Source: an uncultured Eubacteriales bacterium (GTDB lineage Bacteria; Bacillota; Clostridia; Oscillospirales; Acutalibacteraceae). From it: a DNA stretch of 30,067 bases. Positions 1 to 8,610 of the stretch are shown one piece after another. The notes below the pieces were generated by a model. The model was not told where the DNA came from. It saw nothing but the letters and a program-made list of their open reading frames with translations, and ran no database searches. The stretch spans positions 1 through 30,067 of the forward strand of contig CAKUYF010000003.1 of NCBI GenBank assembly GCA_934702115.1. Direction: 5' to 3'. Position 1 is the stretch's first letter, and each line of letters opens with the position of its first letter. Both the position numbers and the translations under genes were made by a program.

Positions 1-1393
1 CTGTTGCTCCGGCTATAAGTAAATGAGGCATTTTAGCAAGATCTGCTACAACTACTTCCCCCGATATATCCTTTCCAAGTACTACAGTTAATTTACTTTT
101 TGAGGATTTAAAAGCATTAGACATAATTAACTCTCTCATATTTACAATGCTTATAAATTTATTTGGAATTTCTACTCCTACAGCTGCTTTTCCCGGAATA
201 GGAGCTTCTATACGCACTCCTGCGGCTGCTAAATTTAAAGCAATATCGTCAGCGAGAGTAGTGATTTTACTTATTTTTACGCCTGCTGCAGGTTGAAGTT
301 CGTATCTTGTTACAGCAGGTCCTCTGCTTATATCTACTATTTTTGTTTGAACATTAAAGCTTTTCAAAGTATTTACTAGCAAAGTACCATTATTGTTAAG
401 CTCGGAGCTTATATCATCTTCTTTAGGATTTATAGATTTGTTTAAAAGTTCAAGAGGAGGAAATTCGTAATTATCGTCATCTTTGATTTGTTTCATAGAA
501 ATATCAGCTTCGAAGTCAGAATTATTTACTTTTGTGTTGTCCTCTATATTTTCTTCAGGCGTTGCCAAATTATTTTTTACTTTAGATAGAAATTTTTCTG
601 TTACTTTAGCAATATCCTCAATTTCAGATTTTTCAGTATTTTCATTATTGGAGGAAGGAAGATTAAATAATTTATTAATAATTTTTCCTTTATTTTTTTC
701 TTTTGAAAATTTATCCGGGCTTTCATAATTGTTTGCTTCGGGAATGTTCTTCACAGACAAATTTATTTTTCTATCTTCAATCTTATTTTTTATTGTTTTA
801 GCGGGTTTAAGTAATAAATTAAAGAGTTGAATGAGGGTAGTGCGCGTAGCTATCATGGTGCAAATAAATAAAATTAAAATATTGCTTATTCTTGCGCCTA
901 ATATTCCAAAAGCCCAAACCAATAAGGCTCCTATAAAAGCTCCTATGATACCCGGTCCGCTGCTTATAGAGGATGTCTTGCAGCAATCGAATATATACTT
1001 TAACCAATGTGGAGGTTGATTTGAAGTCAATTTACTTGAAAATACGTAAAAAAGCGAGCATGCGAACATAATTGGTAAAACTGAAATTAATATGTTTGAT
1101 TTTACGTTATCCAAACTTTTTTTGTTGGCAATTTTAATTGATATGTAGCCTATGATGAAAGGCAAGAAAATGGAAGTAATCCCAAATACATTTAATATGA
1201 TACTGTGAATAGAATTCCAAAGATTTTCTCCCGGAATTATTATTAAGAAAAGCATGAATATAGAAAGAGTAAATATTAGTATAGATTTAACTGAGCTTTC
1301 AATATTTAAAAAAGCACCTTGTTGCTGTGGCGGTTGGTAAGTTTCTTTATTTTTATAGGTCTTTTTTTTAGCTTTAAATGGCTTTTTTTGCAA
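1..1393 (-). CDS. ftsK: FtsK/SpoIIIE-family DNA translocase, N-terminal part (cut by window edge)
   Basis: This is the membrane-anchored DNA pump that moves chromosome ends through the closing septum. My translation gives about 464 residues. A basic N-terminus is followed by four to five hydrophobic helices (about residues 35-55, 64-89, 100-120 and 146-182), a long Asn/Lys/Glu-rich linker, then the alpha domain with VDISRGPAVTRYELQPAAG and the block DISGEVVVADLAKMPHLLIAG. The gene leaves the window just before the Walker A motif, so the ATPase and gamma domains are not visible. I chose a TTG start at 1393 because GGGAGG lies 7 bases upstream. An in-frame ATG at 1408 overlaps that ribosome binding site and has only AAGG upstream, so it is the alternative. 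It lies 32 bases after uppP. tepA near ftsK/spoIIIE is a known Firmicutes arrangement. Confidence 0.93.
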   Translation of the reverse strand, partial: MQKKPFKAKKKTYKNKETYQPPQQQGAFLNIESSVKSILIFTLSIFMLFLIIIPGENLWNSIHSIILNVFGITSIFLPFIIGYISIKIANKKSLDNVKSNILISVLPIMFACSLFYVFSSKLTSNQPPHWLKYIFDCCKTSSISSGPGIIGAFIGALLVWAFGILGARISNILILFICTMIATRTTLIQLFNLLLKPAKTIKNKIEDRKINLSVKNIPEANNYESPDKFSKEKNKGKIINKLFNLPSSNNENTEKSEIEDIAKVTEKFLSKVKNNLATPEENIEDNTKVNNSDFEADISMKQIKDDDNYEFPPLELLNKSINPKEDDISSELNNNGTLLVNTLKSFNVQTKIVDISRGPAVTRYELQPAAGVKISKITTLADDIALNLAAAGVRIEAPIPGKAAVGVEIPNKFISIVNMRELIMSNAFKSSKSKLTVVLGKDISGEVVVADLAKMPHLLIAGAT

Positions 1394-1425
1394 TTTTATT
1401 CCTCCCATTGAAAGTACCTTAATCC

Positions 1426-2376
1426 TTATATGGCAGTTCCTGTAAATACATTAAATCCTAAGATTTTCTCTATAATCCCTACTACTAAAGTTCCTGCTCC
1501 CACAATAAAAGTATATACTACGAAAATCATCATTTTATCAGTTTTAAGGAGCCATTTAAAAATTTTGATTGATAAAAATCCTACAACAGCAGAAACGATC
1601 ATACCTATAACCAACGGAGTGGTTTCGATAGAGGAAAAGGCATTTTCTTGAAATGCGTCTTTTAATTCCAGAGCTGCAGCTGCAATTATGGCTGGTATAC
1701 CTAGAATAAAAGAGTAATCTAGAGCGTCTTGTTTACTAATTCCCCTCATTAAGCCTACGGAAAGAGTTGATCCGGATCTTGATATTCCCGGGAATATTGC
1801 TGCTATAAGTTGAGTAACTCCTATCCATAAAGCGTCTAAGAAGCTTATTTTGCTTTTACCGTCGCATATAGCATTTTTATGATGTGAACTATATTTAATA
1901 TTTTTGAAGGTAGAGCGATGTTTAACATGAATTCCTTTATTAATTAAAATACTTGTTGCTATAAGTGATATTCCGACAATTATAATATTTTTTTCATTTG
2001 ATAATTCTTCAGCTACTTGTTTTACATTGCTTGAAATTCCCGGTAGAGGTAGGAAAAGTAAAAACAAAGGAGTAAGACCTATAATTATATTTAGTACCAT
2101 TTGTTCGTTTTTGTTAATTTTTTTAAGATTCAGTTTACCGGTGCAAGTTTTTGCGATGAGTGTGAAAGAAGCACCTATTAAGCTTAATACAGTTTTGTAG
2201 TAAACTGCCAAGACGGCGATGAGTGTTCCTATATGGAGCATAACATTGAAAAATAAATTATTTTCTTTAACTCCTAAAATATGTTGTGAAATTAATAAAT
2301 GACCGCTACTGGAAACGGGTAAAAATTCGGTAATTCCTTGGACTATTCCTTGTACAACAGCTTCAAAAACATTCAT
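1426..2376 (-). CDS. uppP: undecaprenyl-diphosphate phosphatase (UppP/BacA)
   Basis: This integral membrane phosphatase converts undecaprenyl diphosphate to the monophosphate, recycling the lipid carrier for peptidoglycan and surface polysaccharides. Both family signatures are present: GITEFLPVSSSGHLL near the N-terminus and PGISRSGSTLSVGLMRG in the second half. Several hydrophobic helices are spread along the protein. I chose the ATG at 2376 (316 residues) because GAGAGG sits 10 bases upstream. An ATG at 2394 would overlap that site and has no site of its own. The protein is longer than the usual 265-280 residues because of a polar insertion between the two signatures, rich in Lys, His and Ser. 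It is probably cotranscribed with ftsK. Its product would also serve the Wzy-type glycan locus at the right end of the window. Confidence 0.95.
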   Translation of the reverse strand: MNVFEAVVQGIVQGITEFLPVSSSGHLLISQHILGVKENNLFFNVMLHIGTLIAVLAVYYKTVLSLIGASFTLIAKTCTGKLNLKKINKNEQMVLNIIIGLTPLFLLFLPLPGISSNVKQVAEELSNEKNIIIVGISLIATSILINKGIHVKHRSTFKNIKYSSHHKNAICDGKSKISFLDALWIGVTQLIAAIFPGISRSGSTLSVGLMRGISKQDALDYSFILGIPAIIAAAALELKDAFQENAFSSIETTPLVIGMIVSAVVGFLSIKIFKWLLKTDKMMIFVVYTFIVGAGTLVVGIIEKILGFNVFTGTAI

Positions 2377-2447
2377 TGTTTTGTTACCTCTCATCTTAAT
2401 TTAGTTAGTTTTTAGATATTATACCTATTAATATGCTTAACAAAAAA

Positions 2448-2456
2448 ATTATAGCA
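2448..2456 (-). promoter_or_regulatory. extended -10 promoter candidate for uppP-ftsK
   Basis: Read on the minus strand, TGC is followed by TATAAT, giving an extended -10 (TGnTATAAT) about 72 bases upstream of the uppP start. The -35 region is poor, which extended -10 promoters tolerate. The call rests on this motif alone. Confidence 0.35.
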
Positions 2457-2561
2457 GATTCAAACGCAAAATTACATAAGCTTAATTCTGAGTTTAAATC
2501 TACTGATTATTTTTATTATTAATTAGGTAATTTTATTTGAAAGCTTGAGTGTGTAATTGTT

Positions 2562-3317
2562 TTATTGTTTTTTAGAAGGCTTTTTAGATTTATCTTTTTT
2601 TAGACTATAAAGGCATTCCAAGGCTTCGGAAAGTGTACCGCACCTATCTATTAATCCTTCTTTTACGGCATCTTGACCTTCAATAATGCTGCCAATATCA
2701 AGTGCCATTTCTTCAGTATTCATGCAAAGTTCATAAAATCTTTCTTTAGACATTTTAGAGTTAGACACAACGAAATTAGCGATTCTTTCTTGCATACGTT
2801 TAAAGTACTCATATGATTGGGGAGCTCCGACAGTCATTCCTGTGGTTCTAACGGGATGAATAGTCATGGTAGCGGAGTTTGCGATGAAAGATACATCTGT
2901 ACAAACAGCAAGAGGTACGCCAATAGAGTGTCCTCCTCCTATGACCATAGATACACTAGGTTTATTCATGCCGGCAATTAGTTCAGCTATAGCGAGTCCG
3001 GCTTCAATATCTCCTCCTACTGTGTTCAGAAGTAATAATAGACCGTCTATTTGGGGGTCTTCTTCTATTGCCACCAACTCCGGAATAACATGTTCATACT
3101 TAGTAGTTTTATTTTCGGGCGGTAGATAAGTATGGCCTTCGATTTGTCCAATAATGGTTAAGCAATAGATCTTTTTATTACTTGAGCCTGTAATGACAGA
3201 ACCGATGTTTTGAATTCTTTCATATTGTTTTTCACTGCCTGACGGAGCTTTTTCGTTCGATAAATTCCCTTCATTTTCCTTTTTCCCTGAATTAAATTTA
3301 ATGTTTTTACTTTCCAT
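2562..3317 (-). CDS. tepA: ClpP-like serine peptidase, translocation-enhancing protein TepA (YmfB)
   Basis: This is a ClpP/crotonase-fold serine peptidase of the TepA group, linked in Bacillus to protein secretion and spore-related protein turnover. The nucleophile motif GGGHSIGVPLAV and the histidine motif MTIHPVRTTGM are both present, and ELVAIEEDPQIDGLLLLLNTVGG matches the ClpP oxyanion-strand region. The chosen ATG at 3317 gives 251 residues and has GAGGTG 7 bases upstream. A longer reading from 3392 adds 25 AT-rich codons with no ribosome binding site. The first 40 residues are charged and low complexity, and a Lys/Ser tail ends the protein. There is no signal peptide, so it probably acts in the cytoplasm. 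It lies upstream of uppP and ftsK on the same strand with a 185-base gap. Confidence 0.9.
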   Translation of the reverse strand: MESKNIKFNSGKKENEGNLSNEKAPSGSEKQYERIQNIGSVITGSSNKKIYCLTIIGQIEGHTYLPPENKTTKYEHVIPELVAIEEDPQIDGLLLLLNTVGGDIEAGLAIAELIAGMNKPSVSMVIGGGHSIGVPLAVCTDVSFIANSATMTIHPVRTTGMTVGAPQSYEYFKRMQERIANFVVSNSKMSKERFYELCMNTEEMALDIGSIIEGQDAVKEGLIDRCGTLSEALECLYSLKKDKSKKPSKKQ

Positions 3318-3698
3318 TTTTACACCTCTTATAATTAAATAATTATATTGAATAAAATTAGTTGATTTATTAATATAAATAGAATTTTTCATGGATAAAA
3401 ATTATTATTATATCTAATGTTGACTAATTAATGCTTTTGTAATAGAATTATTCACAGAATAGAGAGATTTATTCTATTAGATTTTAGTTTTTTGAATTAT
3501 TTTTGGATGTATTGGTAAATTTTATTTTAAAAGTGTGGTAGTTTTTTTGGGAGGTGAAATAAGTAATATTGAAAATTTAAAATAGGTTAGCTGTTTAAAG
3601 ATAAAATACAAAATAAAGGATTTGCAATATTCTAAATATCGTTCTAGGATTATTTAAATTAGAGATTGGAATGTATTTAATATGATGGAGGTATAATC
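3318..3698. other. intergenic region between divergent tepA and the binding-protein gene
   Basis: This very AT-rich region lies between two divergently read genes and must hold both promoters. I see a minus-strand TATAAT near 3407-3412 without a convincing -35 box, and a short imperfect inverted repeat AATAGA/TCTATT at 3458-3478. A ribosome-binding-like GGGAGGTGA near 3550 is not followed by any usable reading frame. I see no gene here. Confidence 0.5.
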
Positions 3699-4634
3699 AT
3701 GAAAAAATTACAATATACAATTTTAAGTGGATTAATAGCGTGCTCTCTTTGTGCATGCGGGCAACAAACCAATAATAGCAATAATAACCAGTCAAATCAA
3801 AATGAAAATTCAACTACTTCTACGACTGAACAGAAAGTTCAAAAGAATTCTGTAGCCTATCATACTCCTGAAGCAATAAAAAATAGAGGAGAATTGATAG
3901 TAGGAGTGAGGGGTGGAAGCTATGAATTTTTTAAAGATAAAGACGGTAAAGAAGTGGGATATGAAGTAGATTTAGCTAATGCAATTGCAAAAGATATCGG
4001 GGAAAATGTAAAGGTTAAGTATGTTGAGAGTTCGGTAGAAAATATGCTTAATTCTTTGGCCGCAGGTGACATTGATATTGCGTTGGCATCACTTGAATCC
4101 AGTTCTGAGCTCAAAGAAAGATTCACACTCAGTAAATCTTATTGGCCTTGGGAAACAGGGTATGCCTCAGTTTTTATACTTAGTACCAATAAAGAAAAGT
4201 ATAATAATTTAAATGAATTATCTAAAAATAAAATAGCTGTTGTAAAGGGAACATTGCAAGAAGAACTGGTAGAGATGTATGCTCCCGAGGCCGAGCGAAT
4301 TGTATGCGAGGACATAAATGAATGTGTTAACAAGCTTATTGCAGGTGAAGCAGGAGCAATAGCGGCGGACGATTCAGACATGTCAGAAACATTATCTAAT
4401 AAATCAGAAGTGATTAAAAGTAGTATTACTATACCGGAAAGTCCAGAGGATCAAGGATTATTTATAGCTATGATGAAAGGCGCATCGGAACTCCAAGGAT
4501 CAATTAACAAAACAATATCTACACGTCGTGAAAGCGGAGAATTGGAAAGTTGGATTTCCAAGGCTTGGGCAGATTCTATAAAATTAATTTCTGATAGCGA
4601 GGTATCTGAAACTCAACAAGAGGAAAATAAATGA
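3699..4634 (+). CDS. amino-acid ABC transporter substrate-binding lipoprotein (SBP family 3)
   Basis: This is an extracellular solute-binding protein of the polar-amino-acid family. It begins with a lipoprotein signal peptide: Lys-Lys, a hydrophobic core, and the lipobox LCAC with Cys20 as the lipidated residue. An Asn/Ser/Thr-rich tether covers residues 22-50. The binding domain starts at GELIVGVRGG and carries the family pattern KEVGYEVDLANAIAKDIG, then NSLAAGDIDIALASL and NKIAVVKGTLQEE. GGAGG lies 7 bases before the ATG. The protein is 311 residues, a normal size. No permease or ATPase gene adjoins it, so its transporter partner must be encoded elsewhere or it acts alone as a sensor or scavenger. 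The ligand cannot be read from the sequence. Confidence 0.9.
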   Translation: MKKLQYTILSGLIACSLCACGQQTNNSNNNQSNQNENSTTSTTEQKVQKNSVAYHTPEAIKNRGELIVGVRGGSYEFFKDKDGKEVGYEVDLANAIAKDIGENVKVKYVESSVENMLNSLAAGDIDIALASLESSSELKERFTLSKSYWPWETGYASVFILSTNKEKYNNLNELSKNKIAVVKGTLQEELVEMYAPEAERIVCEDINECVNKLIAGEAGAIAADDSDMSETLSNKSEVIKSSITIPESPEDQGLFIAMMKGASELQGSINKTISTRRESGELESWISKAWADSIKLISDSEVSETQQEENK

Positions 4635-4647
4635 TGTTAAAAGACTA

Positions 4648-4676
4648 TTGACAAATACTAAAGATTTTGGTAGAAT
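4648..4676 (+). promoter_or_regulatory. sigma-A type promoter for the AAA+ gene
   Basis: TTGACA at 4648-4653 is separated by exactly 17 bases from TAGAAT at 4671-4676, an almost perfect housekeeping promoter. It starts 14 bases after the binding-protein stop codon and about 80 bases before the AAA+ start. The AAA+ gene therefore has its own strong transcription signal. Confidence 0.65.
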
Positions 4677-4757
4677 AAAATAGTTGTAGATAACTTTTAT
4701 AGTTAGATTATTAAGTAAATATATACCAATGAAATTAATTATGAATTAGGGGGAAGT

Positions 4758-6896
4758 ATGATGAATTTTGAGAAATTATATAAGAATAAAGAACTTAGAT
4801 CTAAATTGTTAAATGAAACCTCAAATTTAGAAGGATTGTATGAAATTTGCGCTAAGGCAGATTCAAATCTTACACCTAGCGAGTTTGAAAAATTTGTTTC
4901 TGATTTTTATCAAAAAGCAGTTGATCATCCGCAAGAAGTAGCAGATGGACAATTGTCGCTTATAGCTGGAGGACGTATGGGAGACAGAAGTATAGACAAA
5001 AAAATAGCTTCAATAATACTTGGGGGGTTGGCTTTAGGTTCAGGCGTAGGAGTGAACGGAACTCCAAAGGCAAGTGCGTATGAACCCTATAAATTTTTCA
5101 AGATATATAATGATAAAGATGTATCAGATGTATCTAAGGAAGCTAAGTCACTGTTTAAAGAATGCAAAGAAAAGATCGAGAATCTACAGGATTCTGAAAG
5201 TATTGTCAAGTTTTCAAACGAAATAGAAGACTTGAAAAAAGAATCTGGAAAAAGATTTAGTTTACAAAGAAATGCTTATTATAACTACACTCAGATAATT
5301 GAAGCTTTAAAATCATTGGAAAACAAAATTGATATAAAATTAAGAGTGGAAGAGAAGAAGAGAGTCGAAGACCAAGAAAGACAACGTCTTTTAGAAGCCC
5401 AGAAGGAAAAAGATTTTAAAGAGCAGGAAGAAAAACGAAAAAAGGATCAAAAGCATGAATTTGATTCAAGAAAAGATGCTATACTCAAAAATTTTGAGGG
5501 TTTAAAACGCCAGGTAGAGTTGGCTTTGAGTTTAATAGAAGACAGATCAGCTTTTGAACCTACTGCGAAAACTTTGAGATCAGATATTGATGTTGAAGTA
5601 AATAAGATGGATAAGATTAATTTTGATGAAAGTTTTTATACTGAAGATATATCCGAGTTTTCAGGTAAATTAGATAATCTTTTTAAAGATGTAAACTCTA
5701 GTTTAGAAGTTTTAGAGTCAAGGGTTAATAAATTGAGTGCAGATATTCAAAAAGTAAAAAGTGATTTTGAACATCAGTTGATAGAGTTAGCAAGAGATGA
5801 AATGAATGCAAGAGTAAATGAATATGAAAGAAGAATTATTGATGAATTTTCGGCTCAGGGTATTGAAGGACCTGTGGGAGATTCAATAAGAGAAATGGGA
5901 AATGAGCTTTCTGCGGCAAATGGCAGGCTTGGCGATAGCGTAGCAAGAATGACCAATATAGATGAAAAAGTAGCACTTGAAACTGAGTTTAGATTGTTTG
6001 ATGGAAAATACAATCGCATGTATGAGCGTAAAAAGAAAAAGGTTGAAGATTATTTAAGAGAACGTAGAAAAGAAATAAATCTTGAGAACTTGCATAACTT
6101 TGATGCTCAACTTGAGTTGCTGCGTTGTGGAGATCTTGAACTGAGTGATGTAGTTGGGGGATATCAGAGCGTTATTAGTAAAATGGAGAACCTTATTGAT
6201 ACTCATGCTCAACGTCATCGTACGGGTAAAGGTGTTCCTTCCAAGGGCATGATTCTTTATGGCGAACCCGGAACAGGCAAGACTTCTTTGGTAAGAGCGG
6301 TTGCAGCGTCTAAAAAATTGAATTTGGTAACTTTGAAGCGTCGTACTGATGGAAGTGATATGAGAAACGAAATCAAAGCACGTTTCGATGAAGCTAAAAC
6401 ATTAACTGATAATGGTAAAAATACTGTAGTACTTCTTGTTGATGAAATAGACGCATTAGGATCTATAAGAATACCGGGAGAAACTGATAAAGAAACCGTA
6501 GCATTGTTGGCAGAAATAGATGCTCTTAAGCCTTCCGATAATGTAGTAGTAATAGCTACAACTAACCTGTTGAGTTCTGTGGATGGAGCAATTAAGCGCT
6601 CTGGACGTCTAGAAGAACCTTGTGAAGTAGCACGCCCAAGAGAAGAAGAAATATTAGATATATTAAAGATTTCTCTTAAAGGTTATAAATTAGAAGATGG
6701 CGTTACACTTGATGACTTTGTAGCAAGTTTTGTAAGCAGTTTAAGAGGATGTTGTGGTGCAGATGTAAAACGTGTTGCCGAAAAAGCTGTTCAAACAAAG
6801 ATTAAGTTTATGAAAGAGCCACGTTTAAGCGATATCACTATTACAAAAGGCGATATTGAAATGGCAATCAAATCCTTGAATATTCGTCAATCTTAA
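4758..6896 (+). CDS. AAA+ ATPase with N-terminal Nif11-like double-glycine leader, hydrophobic segment and coiled coils
   Basis: The 712-residue protein has four parts. Residues 1-72 resemble a Nif11-type peptide leader: an FEKLYKNKELRSKL helix, then LTPSEFEKFVSDF, ending in LSLIAGG with Gly71-Gly72. Residues 83-99 are a glycine-rich hydrophobic stretch followed by ASA at 105-107, a possible signal-peptidase site. Residues about 110-460 are charged helices with strong coiled-coil character (a Lys/Glu/Arg run near 195-245). Residues about 465-710 form a classic AAA domain: Walker A GEPGTGKT (502-509), Walker B LLVDEID with Asp562-Glu563, sensor-1 ATTN, arginine fingers in KRSGR (Arg614, Arg617), and a sensor-2 like GADVKR. 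The ATPase looks active. A second ATG at 4761 is 7 bases from GGGGGA and may be the true start. It is monocistronic, with its own promoter and terminator. I do not know a named family with this layout; the substrate is unknown. Confidence 0.85.
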   Translation: MMNFEKLYKNKELRSKLLNETSNLEGLYEICAKADSNLTPSEFEKFVSDFYQKAVDHPQEVADGQLSLIAGGRMGDRSIDKKIASIILGGLALGSGVGVNGTPKASAYEPYKFFKIYNDKDVSDVSKEAKSLFKECKEKIENLQDSESIVKFSNEIEDLKKESGKRFSLQRNAYYNYTQIIEALKSLENKIDIKLRVEEKKRVEDQERQRLLEAQKEKDFKEQEEKRKKDQKHEFDSRKDAILKNFEGLKRQVELALSLIEDRSAFEPTAKTLRSDIDVEVNKMDKINFDESFYTEDISEFSGKLDNLFKDVNSSLEVLESRVNKLSADIQKVKSDFEHQLIELARDEMNARVNEYERRIIDEFSAQGIEGPVGDSIREMGNELSAANGRLGDSVARMTNIDEKVALETEFRLFDGKYNRMYERKKKKVEDYLRERRKEINLENLHNFDAQLELLRCGDLELSDVVGGYQSVISKMENLIDTHAQRHRTGKGVPSKGMILYGEPGTGKTSLVRAVAASKKLNLVTLKRRTDGSDMRNEIKARFDEAKTLTDNGKNTVVLLVDEIDALGSIRIPGETDKETVALLAEIDALKPSDNVVVIATTNLLSSVDGAIKRSGRLEEPCEVARPREEEILDILKISLKGYKLEDGVTLDDFVASFVSSLRGCCGADVKRVAEKAVQTKIKFMKEPRLSDITITKGDIEMAIKSLNIRQS

Positions 6897-6930
6897 GCTT
6901 CGACAATTTGAATTATAAAAAATTAAATAG

Positions 6931-6963
6931 AATCTCTTAAGTAAATATACTTAGGAGATTTTT
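6931..6963 (+). terminator. rho-independent terminator after the AAA+ gene
   Basis: A 13-base stem (AATCTCTTAAGTA paired with TACTTAGGAGATT, one wobble) closes a 4-base loop. The T run that begins at the stem end extends the U tract. It lies 35 bases after the AAA+ stop. Confidence 0.75.
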
Positions 6964-7056
6964 GTATTGAATGTATATTGAAAAAATTTTAATAATATTG
7001 ACATTTATTTTTTATACTTCGTTTTTGAAAATAATATGTATTTTTTTAGTGGACTT

Positions 7057-7065
7057 TGATATAAT
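7057..7065 (+). promoter_or_regulatory. extended -10 promoter candidate for the symporter gene
   Basis: TGA followed by TATAAT gives the TGnTATAAT extended -10 pattern. No good -35 hexamer sits 16-18 bases upstream. The start codon is about 165 bases downstream, leaving a long leader. Confidence 0.35.
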
Positions 7066-7231
7066 TATAAAATAAAAAGGGCACGTATAAATTTGCAATT
7101 TTAATGCAGTTTTTTAACTTTAAAAATTATAATATAAAATTTCAAGATATATATTTATGAATTATATAGATATTTTAAAATCATGAAGTTTTTATCCAAA
7201 TTTTATATAATTTTGAAAGGAGATTGTAGTA

Positions 7232-8491
7232 ATGAAAAGTAAAAGCATCTTAAAGAATAGTACTTTTCTACTGGTGTTAGGGTTGGTATTTGGGATAGTT
7301 TTTGGATTTATTATGAAGGCACTTCCAAGTTATTTTTATGTGGATGATATAATTATGAATGGCGTAATGAGGCTTTTGGGGACTGGATTTATTAATCTTA
7401 TAAAAATGACAGTTATTCCTTTGGTTTTTGTATCATTAATATGTGGCCTCTCTTCATTTGGTGATACTAAAAAACTAGGTATAATAGGATTAAAAACGAT
7501 TTTACTTTTCTTATTTTCTACTATAGGAGCTATTATTATATCAATTATATGTGCAAGTATTTTTAAACCTGGAGTTGGACTAAATTGTGATCTTTCTTCT
7601 GCTTCTACATATGCACCTCCTGAAGTTAAAAACATAGTAGATATATTTTTAGACATTATTCCTATTAATCCTGTAAAGTCCATGTCAAAAGGTAATTTAT
7701 TACAAGTGTTGGTTTTTGCGGTATTCTTTGGAGTTTCAATAGGAATGGTTGGGGAAAAAGCTAAACAATTAGTTAACATATTTGAGATAATTAATGATTG
7801 TATGATGAAGATAGTATCTATGATAATGAGCATTGCACCTATAGGAGTTTTTGCTTTAATATCTATTACAGTTTACTCAACAGGTATGGATTCTTTAATA
7901 GGAATTCTAAAAATGATTTTAGTCGTAGCGGGTGCTTTAGTAATTCATACTGTTTTGATTTACGGAGGTATGCTAAAGTTTGGTAGTAAATTATCTTTGG
8001 TTAAATTTTTCAAAAAATATGCAAGAGTAGCGGGAGTAACTTTTTCCACTGCGTCTAGTAATGCTGCTTTGCCGGCAAGTATGCAAATGATGAGGGACAT
8101 TGGAGTAGAACATTCAGTATATCAATTTGTACTTCCGATAGGGGCCACGGTAAATATGGCAGGAACAGCGATAGTTCAGGGAGTAACTGCAGTTTTTATA
8201 TCTCAAGCTTATGGTATAGAATTGAGTTTTCAATCAATGGTAACAATAGTTATAAGTGCCGTACTCGCTTCGATAGGCACGGCTGGAGTTCCGGGAGTTG
8301 GTATGATAATGATGGCCATGGTTCTTGAATCAGCGGGATTACCAGTTCAGGGTATTGCCCTTGTGATTGGTGTAGATCGTATATTAGATATGATGAGGAC
8401 TACCGTTAATGTATTGGGAGATTGCGTATGCTGTGCAGTTGTTGCAAAGAGTGAGAATATGATTGAGCTTGAAAAGTATAATTCTGTTTAG
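7232..8491 (+). CDS. dicarboxylate/amino-acid:cation symporter (DAACS family), probably glutamate/aspartate
   Basis: This 419-residue membrane protein belongs to the GltP/GltPh family of sodium- or proton-coupled symporters. It has about eight membrane segments and the expected re-entrant loops. The hallmark motifs are in place: a serine-rich tip STASSNAALPAS from Ser272, the TM7 motif NMAGT at 308-312 (NMDGT in GltPh, so the Asp is replaced by Ala), and the TM8 substrate site DMMRTTVNVLGD at 386-397. In GltPh the Arg of this motif binds the side-chain carboxylate of aspartate. Its presence here as Arg389 suggests an acidic amino acid as substrate. AGGAG lies about 10 bases before the ATG. 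Glutamine synthetase follows immediately, which fits glutamate import feeding glutamine synthesis. Confidence 0.92.
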   Translation: MKSKSILKNSTFLLVLGLVFGIVFGFIMKALPSYFYVDDIIMNGVMRLLGTGFINLIKMTVIPLVFVSLICGLSSFGDTKKLGIIGLKTILLFLFSTIGAIIISIICASIFKPGVGLNCDLSSASTYAPPEVKNIVDIFLDIIPINPVKSMSKGNLLQVLVFAVFFGVSIGMVGEKAKQLVNIFEIINDCMMKIVSMIMSIAPIGVFALISITVYSTGMDSLIGILKMILVVAGALVIHTVLIYGGMLKFGSKLSLVKFFKKYARVAGVTFSTASSNAALPASMQMMRDIGVEHSVYQFVLPIGATVNMAGTAIVQGVTAVFISQAYGIELSFQSMVTIVISAVLASIGTAGVPGVGMIMMAMVLESAGLPVQGIALVIGVDRILDMMRTTVNVLGDCVCCAVVAKSENMIELEKYNSV

Positions 8492-8523
8492 AACTATTTA
8501 AAGTAAAGATATATAATATAAAG

Positions 8524-8553
8524 GTAAATTTAGTTTGATACAATTTACTTTTT
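8524..8553 (+). terminator. weak terminator after the symporter gene
   Basis: GTAAATT at 8524-8530 pairs with AATTTAC at 8542-8548 around an 11-base loop and is followed by five T residues. The stem is AT-rich and short, so read-through into glutamine synthetase is likely. Directly after it, TGG-TAATAT at 8563-8571 could be an extended -10 for the next gene. Confidence 0.45.
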
Positions 8554-8610
8554 GGGTGTTTGTGGTAATATAGAAATAAAAAGTTAATTTTCAGAAAGTT
8601 GGAATGACAT

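Larger units (their letters stand above)
6897..7231. other. intergenic region between the AAA+ gene and the symporter gene
   Basis: The left third holds the AAA+ terminator. The right part contains an extended -10 promoter candidate near 7057-7065 and then a leader of about 160 AT-rich bases before the symporter. I see no gene and no recognisable riboswitch. Confidence 0.5.

Noticed and set aside
483..1019. Small plus-strand frames of 62-81 codons at the left end
   Set aside because: They lie opposite the ftsK coding frame, which gives a clear protein with motifs, and they have no ribosome binding sites.
3549..3590. Gene start suggested by GGGAGGTGA upstream of the binding-protein gene
   Set aside because: No start codon at a proper distance opens a frame longer than a few codons.
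6998..7018. TTGACA...TATACT promoter upstream of the symporter
   Set aside because: The spacer is only 9 bases, far too short for a sigma-A promoter.
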